From contig JAJFII010000047.1 of NCBI GenBank assembly GCA_021775095.1, positions 50,132 to 114,131 on the forward strand: DNA of 64,000 nt. The letters run 5' to 3'. The DNA comes from Rhodospirillales bacterium. Its GTDB lineage: Bacteria; Pseudomonadota; Alphaproteobacteria; Rhodospirillales; Casp-alpha2. Positions within the stretch are counted from its first letter, which is position 1. Each line of letters starts with the position of its first letter. The notes beneath the pieces are model-generated. The model had not been told where the DNA came from. It saw nothing but the letters and a program-made list of their open reading frames with translations, and did no database searches. Shown here piece after piece: positions 50,309-59,439 of this stretch. The translations under genes were made by a program, and so were the position numbers.

Positions 50309-51454
50309 TTAGGTGTCTTGCCGGCTGATCCGGTAAACCATAACCGACGAGACCATCAAGGCACCAACGGCGGCGAGGGATGAGGGTAAAAAACTGCCAC
50401 TCATGTCATATAGCGATCCGGCGAAAGTCGGGCCGATGATCTGGCCAAAGCCGAACGCCGCGGTCATCCAACCGACCACCTGGCGGGGATCGCCCGTGGT
50501 AAAGGTTCGCCCGCCGACCAGCCCCAGTGCCGTCAGGGCAATAAAGGTGCCGCCCAATAACATGCCTGAGATGACCAGTGAAACCGGCGATACCCACAAA
50601 ACACTGGCACTCACACCAATGGCTTCCGCCAGGCAAGCCAAGGCGTAGGTCCTGAGCACCCCGTAGCGACGGCTGACGGCCATCCACAGGGCCACCGACG
50701 GCACACCGGTCAAGCCGACCACCAGCCAGATCACCGGTTCCAACTGGCGCGCACTTTCCGTATCGCGGACAATCGCCATCAGAAACGTTGCGGTGATGAT
50801 ATAACCAAAACCGAACAACCCATAGGCCAGAATCAGGGCAAACAGGCCAGGTTTGAACCTGCCTTTTTCGTGCACCCGGGTTTCACCACGATGTTCCGGC
50901 ACCAGGAAAAACACCAGAACCGCAGCAATAAAGGACACCGCGCCGGCGCCAAACCATTGCCCCCGCCAATCGCCGCCGGCCCAGACCGTCCCGGTGACGA
51001 TCAGCGCCGACAGGGTAATGCCAACCCCGACGCCGCCAAAATGCACCGCCGACAGCCCGCCGCGATTGAGTTCCAACAAACGCTCGACCACCAGGGCCGA
51101 GGCATAAACAAAAGCAAAGGCGCTGGCGACACCGCCGATACAGCGGATAACCATCAACGCCCAGATGCTATCCAAAAACCCAATGGCCGCTGTCGTCAGG
51201 CAGCAGACCAGCAACGCCCCGATCATCCAAAGCCGGCGGGATCCCTTTAATCCGGGGGACGATGCGGCCAGAGCACCAATCAGATAGCCGGCATAGTTGG
51301 CCGATGCAATCCACCCGGCCTGGCCTTTTGTCAGGCCGAGCGCATCGACCATAAACGGCAAGATCGGCGTATAAACAAACCGCCCGATGCCAACGGCAAC
51401 GGCCAGGGATAAAAGTCCGCCCAGTGCCAGGGGCCAGGGGGATTGACGGTCCAT
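50309..51454 (-). CDS. MFS transporter (YbfB/YjiJ family)
   Basis: 381 residues, 12 helices. The opening LAVAVGIGRFVYTPILPFMV and AGWIASANYAGYLIGAL are typical of the YbfB/YjiJ branch of the major facilitator superfamily, whose substrates are poorly known. The two-fold six-helix layout is clear, with a short loop near residue 195 (RGETRVHEKGRFK). ATG overlaps the DMT gene stop (TGATG), so the two are cotranscribed. Confidence 0.87.
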   Translation of the reverse strand: MDRQSPWPLALGGLLSLAVAVGIGRFVYTPILPFMVDALGLTKGQAGWIASANYAGYLIGALAASSPGLKGSRRLWMIGALLVCCLTTAAIGFLDSIWALMVIRCIGGVASAFAFVYASALVVERLLELNRGGLSAVHFGGVGVGITLSALIVTGTVWAGGDWRGQWFGAGAVSFIAAVLVFFLVPEHRGETRVHEKGRFKPGLFALILAYGLFGFGYIITATFLMAIVRDTESARQLEPVIWLVVGLTGVPSVALWMAVSRRYGVLRTYALACLAEAIGVSASVLWVSPVSLVISGMLLGGTFIALTALGLVGGRTFTTGDPRQVVGWMTAAFGFGQIIGPTFAGSLYDMSGSFLPSSLAAVGALMVSSVMVYRISRQDT

Positions 51455-52368
51455 CAGATTTTGGTGGCGGGCGCGGGCGGTGTGGTTGGCTGGCGGCTCG
51501 CCACAGCCTCACGATGGGAAATATAAGTGACCGAAGCGACAACGATCCCGCCGCCAAGGATAACGTAGGGATCAATCGCCTCGCCAAACAGGGTCACGCC
51601 GATGAGCGCCGCCCATACCAGCTGCAAAAACGTCAACGGCTGAGTGACCGACAGGGGCGCGGCCTTGAACGCCCGGGTCAGGGTATAATGGCCACAGGTT
51701 GCCGACACGGCCGTTAAAAAAAGCCAAAGGGTTTCGTGGGCCGTCGGCGTTTGCCAATAATAAACGGCCCCCGGCAACAGAGCGACGGTGCAAAAAATCG
51801 TCAACATGGCGACGATTATTGACGAATCTTCAGTTGCTGTCATTTTTTTTGCCATCAGGAAGGACGCGGCAAAAATCGGCGCGTTCAGCAATTGTGCCAA
51901 TTGCCCGGAATTGATCTCCTGGAAGCCGGGCCGCAGAATGATCAAAGCGCCAATAAATCCGATGACGATGCTGGCGATGCGCCGGGCCTGCATTTTTTCG
52001 CCAAGAAAAACCGCCGCCCCCAGGGCAACAAAAATCGGTGCCACATAACCAATGGCCGTCACTTCGGTGATGGGAATCCGGGCCATGGCGTAGAACCACA
52101 ACATCACACCAAAGGCGTGCAGGAAACCACGCAGGGCAAAAAACCGCAGGCGCGGAAAACTTAAGGGGGCTCGAACCAGCGGCATCAGGGCCGGGGCTAC
52201 CAGGATGATGCCAAAGGCATAACGGATAAACGCCATTTCCATGGCCGGCAACGATGAGCCCAGGTACCTGACGATACCGGTTACCGAGACAAAAAATAAA
52301 CCGGTCAGGATCATCCAGCCAATGCCGTGCAGGGGGTTTTGCGCTTGGGGAAGGGGGGCAGTCGGCAA
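51454..52368 (-). CDS. EamA/DMT-family transporter (2)
   Basis: 304 residues, ten helices in two EamA repeats. Repeat 1 has MAFIRYAFGIILVAP and LRGFLHAFGVMLWFYAM; repeat 2 ends in LWAALIGVTLFGEAIDPYVI. Similar to S-adenosylmethionine or amino-acid exporters of the family, without specific motifs. TTG 52368 gives a normal N-terminus, although its ribosome site is poor. Upstream partner of the MFS gene, so two exporters lie on one transcript. Confidence 0.85.
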   Translation of the reverse strand: MPTAPLPQAQNPLHGIGWMILTGLFFVSVTGIVRYLGSSLPAMEMAFIRYAFGIILVAPALMPLVRAPLSFPRLRFFALRGFLHAFGVMLWFYAMARIPITEVTAIGYVAPIFVALGAAVFLGEKMQARRIASIVIGFIGALIILRPGFQEINSGQLAQLLNAPIFAASFLMAKKMTATEDSSIIVAMLTIFCTVALLPGAVYYWQTPTAHETLWLFLTAVSATCGHYTLTRAFKAAPLSVTQPLTFLQLVWAALIGVTLFGEAIDPYVILGGGIVVASVTYISHREAVASRQPTTPPAPATKI

Positions 52369-52547
52369 TGGGCTCTCGTTTTTACGGGTGTCAAAAGAAG
52401 CCGAATCTCATGAATTTCAAGCGGCTGAAGGGTCATCGAAAAAAAGGCTCAGGGAGAAAATAAACTTAGACCCGGCGGCACCGGGGACGCAAGTTTGCCA
52501 TAGGAAATAAAGCTGTGACGGAAATGCACAAATTTGAAAACCCACAC

Positions 52548-53093
52548 TCAGCGGTATTTTATCGCCAGGACTTCCAGCTCAACCCGCCCGGCCGGCGCCA
52601 TGAACTCGACCAGATCACCCTCAAAGGCCTTTAACAGGGCCCGGGCGATGGGCGACACCAGGCTGACCCGGCTCCGATCCATGTCGGCTTCGTCAGCCCC
52701 AACGATGGTCACGGTTTTTTCCTGGCCCTGGTCGTTGGCATAGGTCACCGTTGCGCCAAAAAACACCTGATCCCGGTTTGCCTGTTGGCTCGGATCAACC
52801 ACCTGCGCCTTTTCCAGACGTTTGTCGAGAAAACGAATGCGCCGGTCGATTTCCCGCAGGCGTTTTTTGCCGTAAATATAATCGCCATTTTCCGAACGGT
52901 CGCCATTGCCCGCCGCCCAGTGGACCACTTCGACAACTTTCGGCCGCTCTTCGCTGACCAGTTGGCGAAACTCGGCGCGAAACCGCTCATATCCTTCGCG
53001 GGTCAGATAGGTTCCGGCTGCCGTCGGCAGGGCCCGGGGTTCCGGTCCCGCGTCCGAGTCCTCCGGGTTGATCGGGTTTTTGTCGATCCCCAC
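52548..53093 (-). CDS. greB: Transcription elongation factor GreB
   Basis: 181-residue Gre factor that rescues backtracked RNA polymerase by stimulating transcript cleavage. The N-terminal coiled coil carries the tip acidic residues in NGDRSENGDYIYGKKRLREI (D and E at the tip), and the C-terminal FKBP-like domain has VFFGATVTYANDQGQE and GADEADMDRSRVSLVSPIARAL. The 25-residue N-terminal extension is longer than E. coli GreB. GTG start with AGGGA about 8 nt upstream. It is divergent from gloB, 97 bp away. Confidence 0.88.
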   Translation of the reverse strand: MGIDKNPINPEDSDAGPEPRALPTAAGTYLTREGYERFRAEFRQLVSEERPKVVEVVHWAAGNGDRSENGDYIYGKKRLREIDRRIRFLDKRLEKAQVVDPSQQANRDQVFFGATVTYANDQGQEKTVTIVGADEADMDRSRVSLVSPIARALLKAFEGDLVEFMAPAGRVELEVLAIKYR

Positions 53094-53190
53094 CGTGCAA
53101 TCCCTTTAAGTTTTGTGGCTTTCACCTATATAAGGGATGGATAGCAAAAATCGCCGCCTCTGCCCACCCCGGAAACTTAAGGAAAATTCC

Positions 53191-53961
53191 ATGAGTCAGC
53201 TCGAAATTCACCAGATCCCGGTCCTGAGCGATAATTATGTGTATCTGGCCCATGACCTTGAAACCGGCAAAACTGCGGTCATTGACCCGGCGGTTGGCGG
53301 TCCGGTGATCGACGCCCTGGCGGCGAAAGGCTGGACCCTGAGCCATATTCTCAACACCCACCATCATGCCGACCATACGGGGGCCAATCTGGAGCTCAAA
53401 CAGTTGACCGGTTGTACCATTGTGGGCCCGAAAGCTGACCGCGACCGAATCCCGGGGATCGATGTTGAAGTGGCCGACGGCGATACCTACCAACTGGGCA
53501 AGGCGACGGCCCAGGTGTTTGACGTGCCTGGCCACACCCGCGGTCACAATGCTTACTGGTTCGAAGAGTCCGACGCGCTTTTTTGTGGCGATACGCTGTT
53601 TGCGCTGGGCTGCGGACGGGTGTTTGAAGGGACCCACAAACAAATGTGGACGTCGCTGAGCAAACTGATGAATTTGCCTGATGCCACGCGCATTTATTGC
53701 GCCCACGAATACACCCAGTCCAATGGCCGGTTTGCCCTGTCGGTTGAGCCGGGTAATCAGGACCTGGTTAAACGCATGGCGGAAGTAGACCAGTTGCGTC
53801 GCCAGGGCCTGCCAACGGTGCCGTCGACCCTGGGTGTGGAAAAAGCCACAAATCCGTTCCTCCGGCCGACCAGTAAAAATCTGCAGCAGACGGTGGGATT
53901 GGTGGGTGCCGAACTGGTCGCGGTTTTTGCCGAAACCCGCATGCGCAAGGACAATTTTTAA
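53191..53961 (+). CDS. gloB: Hydroxyacylglutathione hydrolase (glyoxalase II)
   Basis: 256-residue metallo-beta-lactamase-fold hydrolase that splits S-lactoylglutathione into lactate and glutathione. The binuclear site motif is THHHADHTG (H57, H59, D61, H62), the bridging-ligand segments are GHTRGHNAYW and FCGDTLFALGCGRVFEGT, and CAHEYTQSN is the glutathione-side signature. NPFLRPTSKNLQQTV lies at the glyoxalase-II-specific C-terminus. ATG 53191 with AAGGA at 8 nt. It converges on folC. Confidence 0.93.
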   Translation: MSQLEIHQIPVLSDNYVYLAHDLETGKTAVIDPAVGGPVIDALAAKGWTLSHILNTHHHADHTGANLELKQLTGCTIVGPKADRDRIPGIDVEVADGDTYQLGKATAQVFDVPGHTRGHNAYWFEESDALFCGDTLFALGCGRVFEGTHKQMWTSLSKLMNLPDATRIYCAHEYTQSNGRFALSVEPGNQDLVKRMAEVDQLRRQGLPTVPSTLGVEKATNPFLRPTSKNLQQTVGLVGAELVAVFAETRMRKDNF

Positions 53962-54008
53962 GGCTTAGGCATCGCTGGCGTTGACTGGGCACAAACCGCT
54001 GCCGGGTT

Positions 54009-55337
54009 TTACTGGTTTTCCCGGAGCACCGTGCCGGCCAAATAGAGGGATCCGCAAATCAGCACCCGCGCCGGTTGGTCAGCACCGCTGGTAATTTGTT
54101 TAAGCGCATCCCCGACCGAACCACAGGCCACCGACTCGATCCCCAGATCCATTGCACAGGCGGCCAGTTGGCGGGCACTGAGGGCGTTTTCTTCGCCGGC
54201 AATTGTCACCGTTGTTAACCCGGACAAGTGTTCCTTGAGGGGCGTGAGGAAGGTCGCCGGGTCCTTTGAATTTAACATGCCAAATACCGCAAAAAGTGGT
54301 TTGCTGGCAGCTCCGCCCTGCCAGATCCTGGCCTGCGCCGCAAGAACCTGCGCCGCCGCTGCATTATGTCCGCCATCCAGCCACACCTCCCAACCCGCCG
54401 GTACCCTTTCGACAAGCGGCCCCGATTTAAGCCATTGCAGACGACCGGGCCATTGGGCGCTGACCAGTCCGATCTCTTGGGAAGCTTGCGACGTTGGGCA
54501 GGCCAAAAACCGGTCCAGGGTGGCCAGGGCCAAACCGGCGTTGTCAATTTGATGGGGACCCACAAGGTTGGGCAGGGGCAGGCGTTTTTGACCCCTGGGG
54601 TTTTCATAAACCAGCTGGTCGCCGTCGCGGCAAACCGACCAATCTTCGTCCTGAAGATAGAGGGCGACACCCAGGTCCTGGGCTCTGGCGACGATTGATT
54701 CCATGGCCGCCGCCGGCTGGCGGGCGATCACCGCCGGGATTCCGCGCTTCAGGATTCCGGCTTTTTCCCGGCCAATGGCGGCCAGGGTATGGCCCAAAAA
54801 CTGCTGGTGATCCATCGAGATCGGAGTGATCACGCAGACCGCTGGCTGTTTAACCACATTGGTCGCATCCAAGCGGCCGCCCAGTCCGGTCTCGAGCAAC
54901 ACCACATCGGCCGGTTCGCTGGCAAAAGCCACCAGGGCGGCACAGGTGGTGATCTCGAAAAAAGTGATCGGATTGCCGCCATTGATTTTTTCGCAACCCT
55001 CCAGCAGTTCCGTCAGGGCCGGTTCACTGATCACCTGGCCGGCAAGGCGAATGCGCTCGGCAAAACGCACCAGATGCGGTGAAATATGCGCATGTACGCG
55101 ATAACCTTCGGCCTCCAGAACGGCCCTTAGGTAGGCGATCACCGACCCTTTGGCGTTGGTTCCGGCGACATGAATAACCGGTGGCAGAAAGTCCTGCGGC
55201 TGACCCAGCTTTTCTAACAGGGTTTCGACGCGGCCCAGGGATAAATCAATGAGTTTTGGATGCAGCCCCGTCAGGCGGGCCAGGATGGCGTCGTTTTTCC
55301 CGCTCGCCGCGACGTTGCAAGGTGCGCCGTTGGTCAC
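54009..55337 (-). CDS. folC: Bifunctional dihydrofolate/folylpolyglutamate synthase
   Basis: 442-residue Mur-ligase-type enzyme that adds L-glutamate to dihydropteroate and to folates. P-loop HVAGTNAKGSVIAYLRAVL, HISPHLVRFAERIRL, LLETGLGGRLDATNVV, ITPISMDHQQFLGHT and the C-terminal WLDGGHNAAAAQVL are all present. GTG start 3 bp after the accD stop, with its ribosome site inside accD, indicating translational coupling. Last gene of the leftward housekeeping block. Confidence 0.93.
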   Translation of the reverse strand: MTNGAPCNVAASGKNDAILARLTGLHPKLIDLSLGRVETLLEKLGQPQDFLPPVIHVAGTNAKGSVIAYLRAVLEAEGYRVHAHISPHLVRFAERIRLAGQVISEPALTELLEGCEKINGGNPITFFEITTCAALVAFASEPADVVLLETGLGGRLDATNVVKQPAVCVITPISMDHQQFLGHTLAAIGREKAGILKRGIPAVIARQPAAAMESIVARAQDLGVALYLQDEDWSVCRDGDQLVYENPRGQKRLPLPNLVGPHQIDNAGLALATLDRFLACPTSQASQEIGLVSAQWPGRLQWLKSGPLVERVPAGWEVWLDGGHNAAAAQVLAAQARIWQGGAASKPLFAVFGMLNSKDPATFLTPLKEHLSGLTTVTIAGEENALSARQLAACAMDLGIESVACGSVGDALKQITSGADQPARVLICGSLYLAGTVLRENQ

Positions 55338-55340
55338 CGG

Positions 55341-56324
55341 TTATTTGGGTTCGCTGGTTTCAACGGTGACCACATCGACATCGCTGACGATCACCGCCGG
55401 CATGGCCTCTTCCGTACTTTCCTCGAGCGCCAGGGGGATCACCGTCTGGTGATCTTCCGGGTCGGGTTCACCTGCGCCCGGATTAAGCAGGCCGAGAATA
55501 CGAACCAGGGTCTGGCGCAGATCATGGCGGTTGACGACCATATCGATCATCCCGTGTTCAAATAAATATTCGGCCGTCTGAAAACCTTCCGGCAGGGTCT
55601 CTCGAATGGTTTGTTCGATCACCCGTTGTCCGGCAAAACCAATCTGGCAGCCCGGTTCGGCAATGGCGATATCACCGAGCATGGCAAAGGACGCGGTTAC
55701 GCCGCCGGTGGTTGGGTCGGTCAGGATGACGATATAGGGCAAACCCGCCTCTTTGACCTCTTCGACCGCAACCGTCGTTCGGGCCATTTGCATGAGCGAC
55801 AGGATGCCCTCCTGCATGCGCGCCCCACCGGACGACGGGATCACAATCAATGAGGCTTTTTTCTCGACCGCTTTTCTGGCCGCTTTGACAAGACCATCAC
55901 CCACGGCGATGCCCATGGATCCGCCCATGAAGGAAAAATCGATAACCGCGACCACCGCCGGGTGACCACCCATGTCTCCGCTGGCCACGGTCAGGGCGTC
56001 ATCCTTGCCGGTTTTCGCCCGGGCATCTTTGATCCGGTCGGAATATTTTTTAACATCCCTGAATTTCAGGGGATCACCGATCGCCGGATCAAGCGCCAGG
56101 GTGGAATAGACATCGCCATTAAATAACAGGTTTAAGCGGGCCTCGGCCCCGATCCGCATGTGGTGACCACAGTGCTGGCAAACGTGGCAGTTCTTCTGTA
56201 AATCGCGATGAAAAATCATCTGGGCACAGGACGTACACTTATGCCAGAGGTTCTCGGGGATATCCTTTTGTCCGGTCACCAAACTGCGCAGTTTGGGGGG
56301 GACGATATTTTTAAGCCAGTTCAC
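55341..56324 (-). CDS. accD: Acetyl-CoA carboxylase carboxyltransferase subunit beta
   Basis: 327 residues. The N-terminal four-Cys zinc ribbon is complete (WHKCTSCAQMIF and CHVCQHCGHHM), followed by the crotonase-like carboxyltransferase domain with GGSMGIAVGDGLVKAA, IPSSGGARMQEGILSLMQMA and ILTDPTTGGVTASFAMLGD. With AccA it transfers carboxyl from biotin to acetyl-CoA for fatty acid synthesis. The acidic C-terminal tail (about residues 285-327) is lineage-specific. GTG start with GGGAG 9 nt upstream. Placed between trpA and folC, as usual in alphaproteobacteria. Confidence 0.95.
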   Translation of the reverse strand: MNWLKNIVPPKLRSLVTGQKDIPENLWHKCTSCAQMIFHRDLQKNCHVCQHCGHHMRIGAEARLNLLFNGDVYSTLALDPAIGDPLKFRDVKKYSDRIKDARAKTGKDDALTVASGDMGGHPAVVAVIDFSFMGGSMGIAVGDGLVKAARKAVEKKASLIVIPSSGGARMQEGILSLMQMARTTVAVEEVKEAGLPYIVILTDPTTGGVTASFAMLGDIAIAEPGCQIGFAGQRVIEQTIRETLPEGFQTAEYLFEHGMIDMVVNRHDLRQTLVRILGLLNPGAGEPDPEDHQTVIPLALEESTEEAMPAVIVSDVDVVTVETSEPK

Positions 56325-56337
56325 TTAATTTAACTCC

Positions 56338-57198
56338 CTAAACCACTTCTTTGGTCGGCCTTTTGGCAACACTGCGAACCCCCGCCGCCAGTTCGGAGAC
56401 CAGTTGGTGGACCTTTGCCGCCAGTCCCGGTCGCGCCCGGTTTTCCCCGTCCAGATTATCGGTTATCACCTGAACCAACGCCGAACCGACGACCGCCGCA
56501 TCGCCTATTTTTACCATGTCGGCCGCATTCTCCGGCGTTTTTATGCCAAATCCTACGGCGATCGGCAAGTCGGTGAACTTGCGAATGCGCTCAATGTGGG
56601 GCGCAATATCGGCGGACGTCGCCGAGCGGGTGCCGGTGATACCGGTAATCGAAACAAAATACACGAACCCCGAGGCTTTTTCGACAACTTTCGGCAGGCG
56701 TGCGGCGTCGGTGGTTGGCGCGGTCAGGTAAATAAAATTTATTCCGGCTGCGAGGGCCGGGATACAAAGTTCGTTTTCCTCCTCCGGCGGCAGATCGACC
56801 ATAATCAGGCCATCGACGCCGGCCGCTTTAGCGTCGACCAGGAACGCCTCAACGCCATAAATGTAGATCGGGTTAAAATAGCCCATCAGGACCATCGGCG
56901 TTTCGTCGTCGCGTTGGCGAAAGGCCCGGACCATGTCGAGGGTTTTTTTCAGGGTCATGCCGTTTTTGAGGGCGCGCAGGGAACTGGCCTGAACGGCCGG
57001 GCCATCGGCCATGGGATCGCTGAAGGGAATGCCAAATTCGATCATATCGGCGCCGGCGTCCGCCAGGCCCATCAAAATCTCCAGGCCGGTTTCAAAATCC
57101 GGGTCGCCGGCGGTAATGAAGGCCCCCAGTCCGCCCCGGCCCGCGGCTTTTAACTGGGCGAATTTGCGGGTGATGCGGGTTTCGGTACGTTGACTCAT
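56338..57198 (-). CDS. trpA: Tryptophan synthase alpha chain
   Basis: 286-residue TIM-barrel subunit that cleaves indole-3-glycerol phosphate to indole. Active-site Glu lies in DMIEFGIPFSDPMADGPA and Asp in GLIMVDLPPEE; the phosphate loop has GFGIKTPENA. ATG 57198 is preferred on ribosome-site spacing (AGGGAT). A second ATG at 57204 overlaps the trpB stop as TAATG, so both subunits are coupled for 1:1 assembly. The C-terminus is about 15 residues longer than in E. coli. Confidence 0.94.
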   Translation of the reverse strand: MSQRTETRITRKFAQLKAAGRGGLGAFITAGDPDFETGLEILMGLADAGADMIEFGIPFSDPMADGPAVQASSLRALKNGMTLKKTLDMVRAFRQRDDETPMVLMGYFNPIYIYGVEAFLVDAKAAGVDGLIMVDLPPEEENELCIPALAAGINFIYLTAPTTDAARLPKVVEKASGFVYFVSITGITGTRSATSADIAPHIERIRKFTDLPIAVGFGIKTPENAADMVKIGDAAVVGSALVQVITDNLDGENRARPGLAAKVHQLVSELAAGVRSVAKRPTKEVV

Positions 57199-57203
57199 AT
57201 CCA

Positions 57204-58433
57204 TTATCCCTGATCCGTCTGGCCCATATCGAGGCCCAAATGTTTGGCCACCGCAAAAATGTCCTTGTCGCCCCGGCCACAGAGGTTCATCACCAAAAGA
57301 TGATCCTTTGGATAAGTGCCGGCGATTTTTATCACATGGGCCAGGGCGTGGCTTGGCTCGAGGGCCGGAATGATGCCTTCCATGCGGGTACATAGCTGAA
57401 AGGCGTCGAGCGCTTCGGCGTCGGTGACGGAGACATAGCTTACCCGACCGCTGTCCTTCAGCCAGGAATGTTCGGGCCCGATTCCCGGATAATCCAGACC
57501 GGCGGAAATCGAATGGCCATCGAGGATCTGGCCGTCATCGGTTTGCAGCAAATAGGTTCGGTTGCCGTGCAACACACCCGGTTTGCCACCGGTCAAAGAA
57601 GCACAATGTTGATCCGTATCGAGGCCTTTGCCACCGGCTTCAACGCCAATGATCTCGACCCCTTCGTCATCCAAAAACGGATGGAAAAGCCCCATGGCAT
57701 TGGAACCGCCGCCCAGACAGGCGACTAGGGTATCGGGCAACCGGCCTTCCGCTTCGTCCATCTGGTCCCGCAGTTCGTTACCAATGACACATTGAAAATC
57801 ACGGACCATGGTCGGATAGGGGTGCGGTCCAGCGACCGTGCCGATGATGTAAAAGGTGTCATCGACGTTGGCGACCCAGTCGCGCAGGGCTTCATTCATG
57901 GCGTCTTTGAGGGTTCCGGTGCCCGACGTGACTGGACGCACTTCAGCCCCCAAAAGGTTCATGCGAAAGACATTGGGGCTTTGCCGCTCGACGTCCGTTG
58001 CCCCCATATAAACAATGCACGGCAGGCCAAACAAAGCACAGACCGTGGCCGTCGCCACGCCGTGCTGACCGGCGCCGGTTTCGGCGATGATCCGGGTTTT
58101 GCCCATGCGTTTGGCCATCAGGATCTGGCCAATGGTGTTGTTGATCTTGTGGGCCCCGGTGTGGTTAAGCTCGTCGCGTTTAAAATAAACTTTGGCCCCG
58201 CCCAATTGTTCGGTCAGCCGTTTTGCCAGATAGAGCGGGCTCGGGCGACCGACGTAATGTTTCATGAGATCATGAAACTCCGTCCAAAAGTCGGGATCGT
58301 TGCGGGCTTCGTTCCAGGCCCGCTCGACGGCGAGGATCAAAGGCATTAACGTTTCAGCCACATAACGTCCGCCATAAATACCAAAATGCCCGTCGTCATC
58401 GGCGCCGGCGCGGTAGGTGTTGGGTGTGTTCAT
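57204..58433 (-). CDS. trpB: Tryptophan synthase beta chain
   Basis: 409 residues, PLP-dependent subunit joining indole to serine. Lys96 in the [13 protein letters not shown] motif binds [37 protein letters not shown] and [15 protein letters not shown] are the phosphate and substrate loops. ATG 58433 was chosen over an in-frame upstream start because AGGA lies about 9 nt before it. Coupled to trpA. The gap before trpF (about 190 bp) contains a weak relic of the dispersed repeat (58569-58596). Confidence 0.95.
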   Translation of the reverse strand: MNTPNTYRAGADDDGHFGIYGGRYVAETLMPLILAVERAWNEARNDPDFWTEFHDLMKHYVGRPSPLYLAKRLTEQLGGAKVYFKRDELNHTGAHKINNTIGQILMAKRMGKTRIIAETGAGQHGVATATVCALFGLPCIVYMGATDVERQSPNVFRMNLLGAEVRPVTSGTGTLKDAMNEALRDWVANVDDTFYIIGTVAGPHPYPTMVRDFQCVIGNELRDQMDEAEGRLPDTLVACLGGGSNAMGLFHPFLDDEGVEIIGVEAGGKGLDTDQHCASLTGGKPGVLHGNRTYLLQTDDGQILDGHSISAGLDYPGIGPEHSWLKDSGRVSYVSVTDAEALDAFQLCTRMEGIIPALEPSHALAHVIKIAGTYPKDHLLVMNLCGRGDKDIFAVAKHLGLDMGQTDQG

Positions 58434-58568
58434 CAATCCATCCTGATTATTTTTTTGGCGATCACTGCCGTTGCCCGCAATAAACCACACGAGAGCGGAA
58501 AAAACGAACCCGAAATTAAACAGATCATGCGCTATTCTGACATTTTCTCTAACCGCCTTTTGCCATAA

Positions 58569-58596
58569 ATTTCCTTACCCGATCAAGGGGGAAGCG
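58569..58596 (+). repeat. Probable decayed fragment of the dispersed repeat
   Basis: A 28-bp stretch in the trpF-trpB gap, running CCTTACCCGATCAAGGGGGA in its middle, resembles the right-hand palindrome of repeat copy 1 (CCTTCCCCCATCAAGGGGGA). It may be a worn remnant; chance similarity is possible. Confidence 0.35.
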
Positions 58597-58622
58597 AAAC
58601 TCACGGGAATCTATGGGAAGGA

Positions 58623-59261
58623 TTATCTATCCAAGGCCTCGAGAAAGGCGCGAATTTTTGGTAAATTTTTAACCCCCGGCTGGTCCTCCACACCGGACGA
58701 CACATCGACCATATGGGCAGCGCTGATGCGGACCGCCTCGGCAACATTTTCAGGCGTCAGACCGCCGGCCAGCAGCCACGGTTTGGCCAGGGAAAAACCC
58801 TTTAAAAGGGCCCAGTCAAAGGCCACCGCATTGCCACCGGGCCGGGTCGCATGGGCCGGTGGTTTGGCATCAAACAGAAAAAAATCGACAACCGCGTCAT
58901 AGCCCCGGGCCACCATCAGATCGACGGTGTCTTCCACCGGCAACGCCTTGATCACTGGCAGGCCAAAGCTGTGGCGCACTTCAAACACCCGTTCCGGCGG
59001 CTCGGAACCGTGCAACTGCAACAGATCGATACCGGCGTTTTCGCTGATCTCGGCCAACAGATCGTCGTCGGCATTGACCGTCAGGGCGACTTTTTTCACA
59101 TGATCGGGGACCCGCGCCGTCAACGCCGCCGCCTCGGCGATGGAGAGCGAGCGGGGGGACGGCGGAAAAAACACAAATCCGACCATCGCCGCGCCAGCGT
59201 CAACCGCACAATCCACCGATTGCGGCGTGCTCAGGCCACAAATTTTTGTCTGAATTTTCAT
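58623..59261 (-). CDS. trpF: Phosphoribosylanthranilate isomerase
   Basis: 212-residue TIM barrel that converts N-(5-phosphoribosyl)anthranilate to CdRP. Catalytic Cys in KICGLSTPQSVD (residue 8), the general-acid Asp in the later strand (YDAVVDFFLFDAK), and GFVFFPPSPRSL and LLAGGLTPENVAEAV as phosphate/substrate loops. ATG 59261 starts the family-standard N-terminus; a 77-residue extension in the same frame reads through the dispersed repeat and is rejected. It is placed between pyrF and trpB in the block. Confidence 0.94.
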   Translation of the reverse strand: MKIQTKICGLSTPQSVDCAVDAGAAMVGFVFFPPSPRSLSIAEAAALTARVPDHVKKVALTVNADDDLLAEISENAGIDLLQLHGSEPPERVFEVRHSFGLPVIKALPVEDTVDLMVARGYDAVVDFFLFDAKPPAHATRPGGNAVAFDWALLKGFSLAKPWLLAGGLTPENVAEAVRISAAHMVDVSSGVEDQPGVKNLPKIRAFLEALDR

Positions 59262-59310
59262 GCCAGCACTTATTTCAGGCCCTGGCCGTAATTTCAACCG
59301 GTTATCACTG

Positions 59311-59412
59311 GGGCGGGAGGTTAGGAGGGGGGTGGAATTGTCGGATAATTTGTGCGTACGAGGTCGCGGGACCTTTGCCCCCCACCCCAATCCTCCCCCA
59401 CGAGGGGCGAGG
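59311..59412 (-). repeat. Dispersed GC-rich palindromic repeat, copy 3
   Basis: Inverted relative to copies 1 and 2, lying between pyrF and trpF. Its reverse complement opens CGTGGGGGAGGATTGGGGTG, continues with GGGGGGCAAAGG and ATTATCCGACA, and ends in CCTCCTAACCTCCCGCCC, giving the same order of blocks as the other copies. Being inside an operon, it would form a strong RNA hairpin that could tune trpFBA expression relative to upstream genes. Confidence 0.75.
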
Positions 59413-59439
59413 TTTTTGCCTCGATGCCGCTGCGACCAG

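Noticed and set aside
58569..58596. Full fourth copy of the dispersed repeat
   Set aside because: Only about 20 bases resemble the right palindrome; listed as a weak fragment, not a copy.
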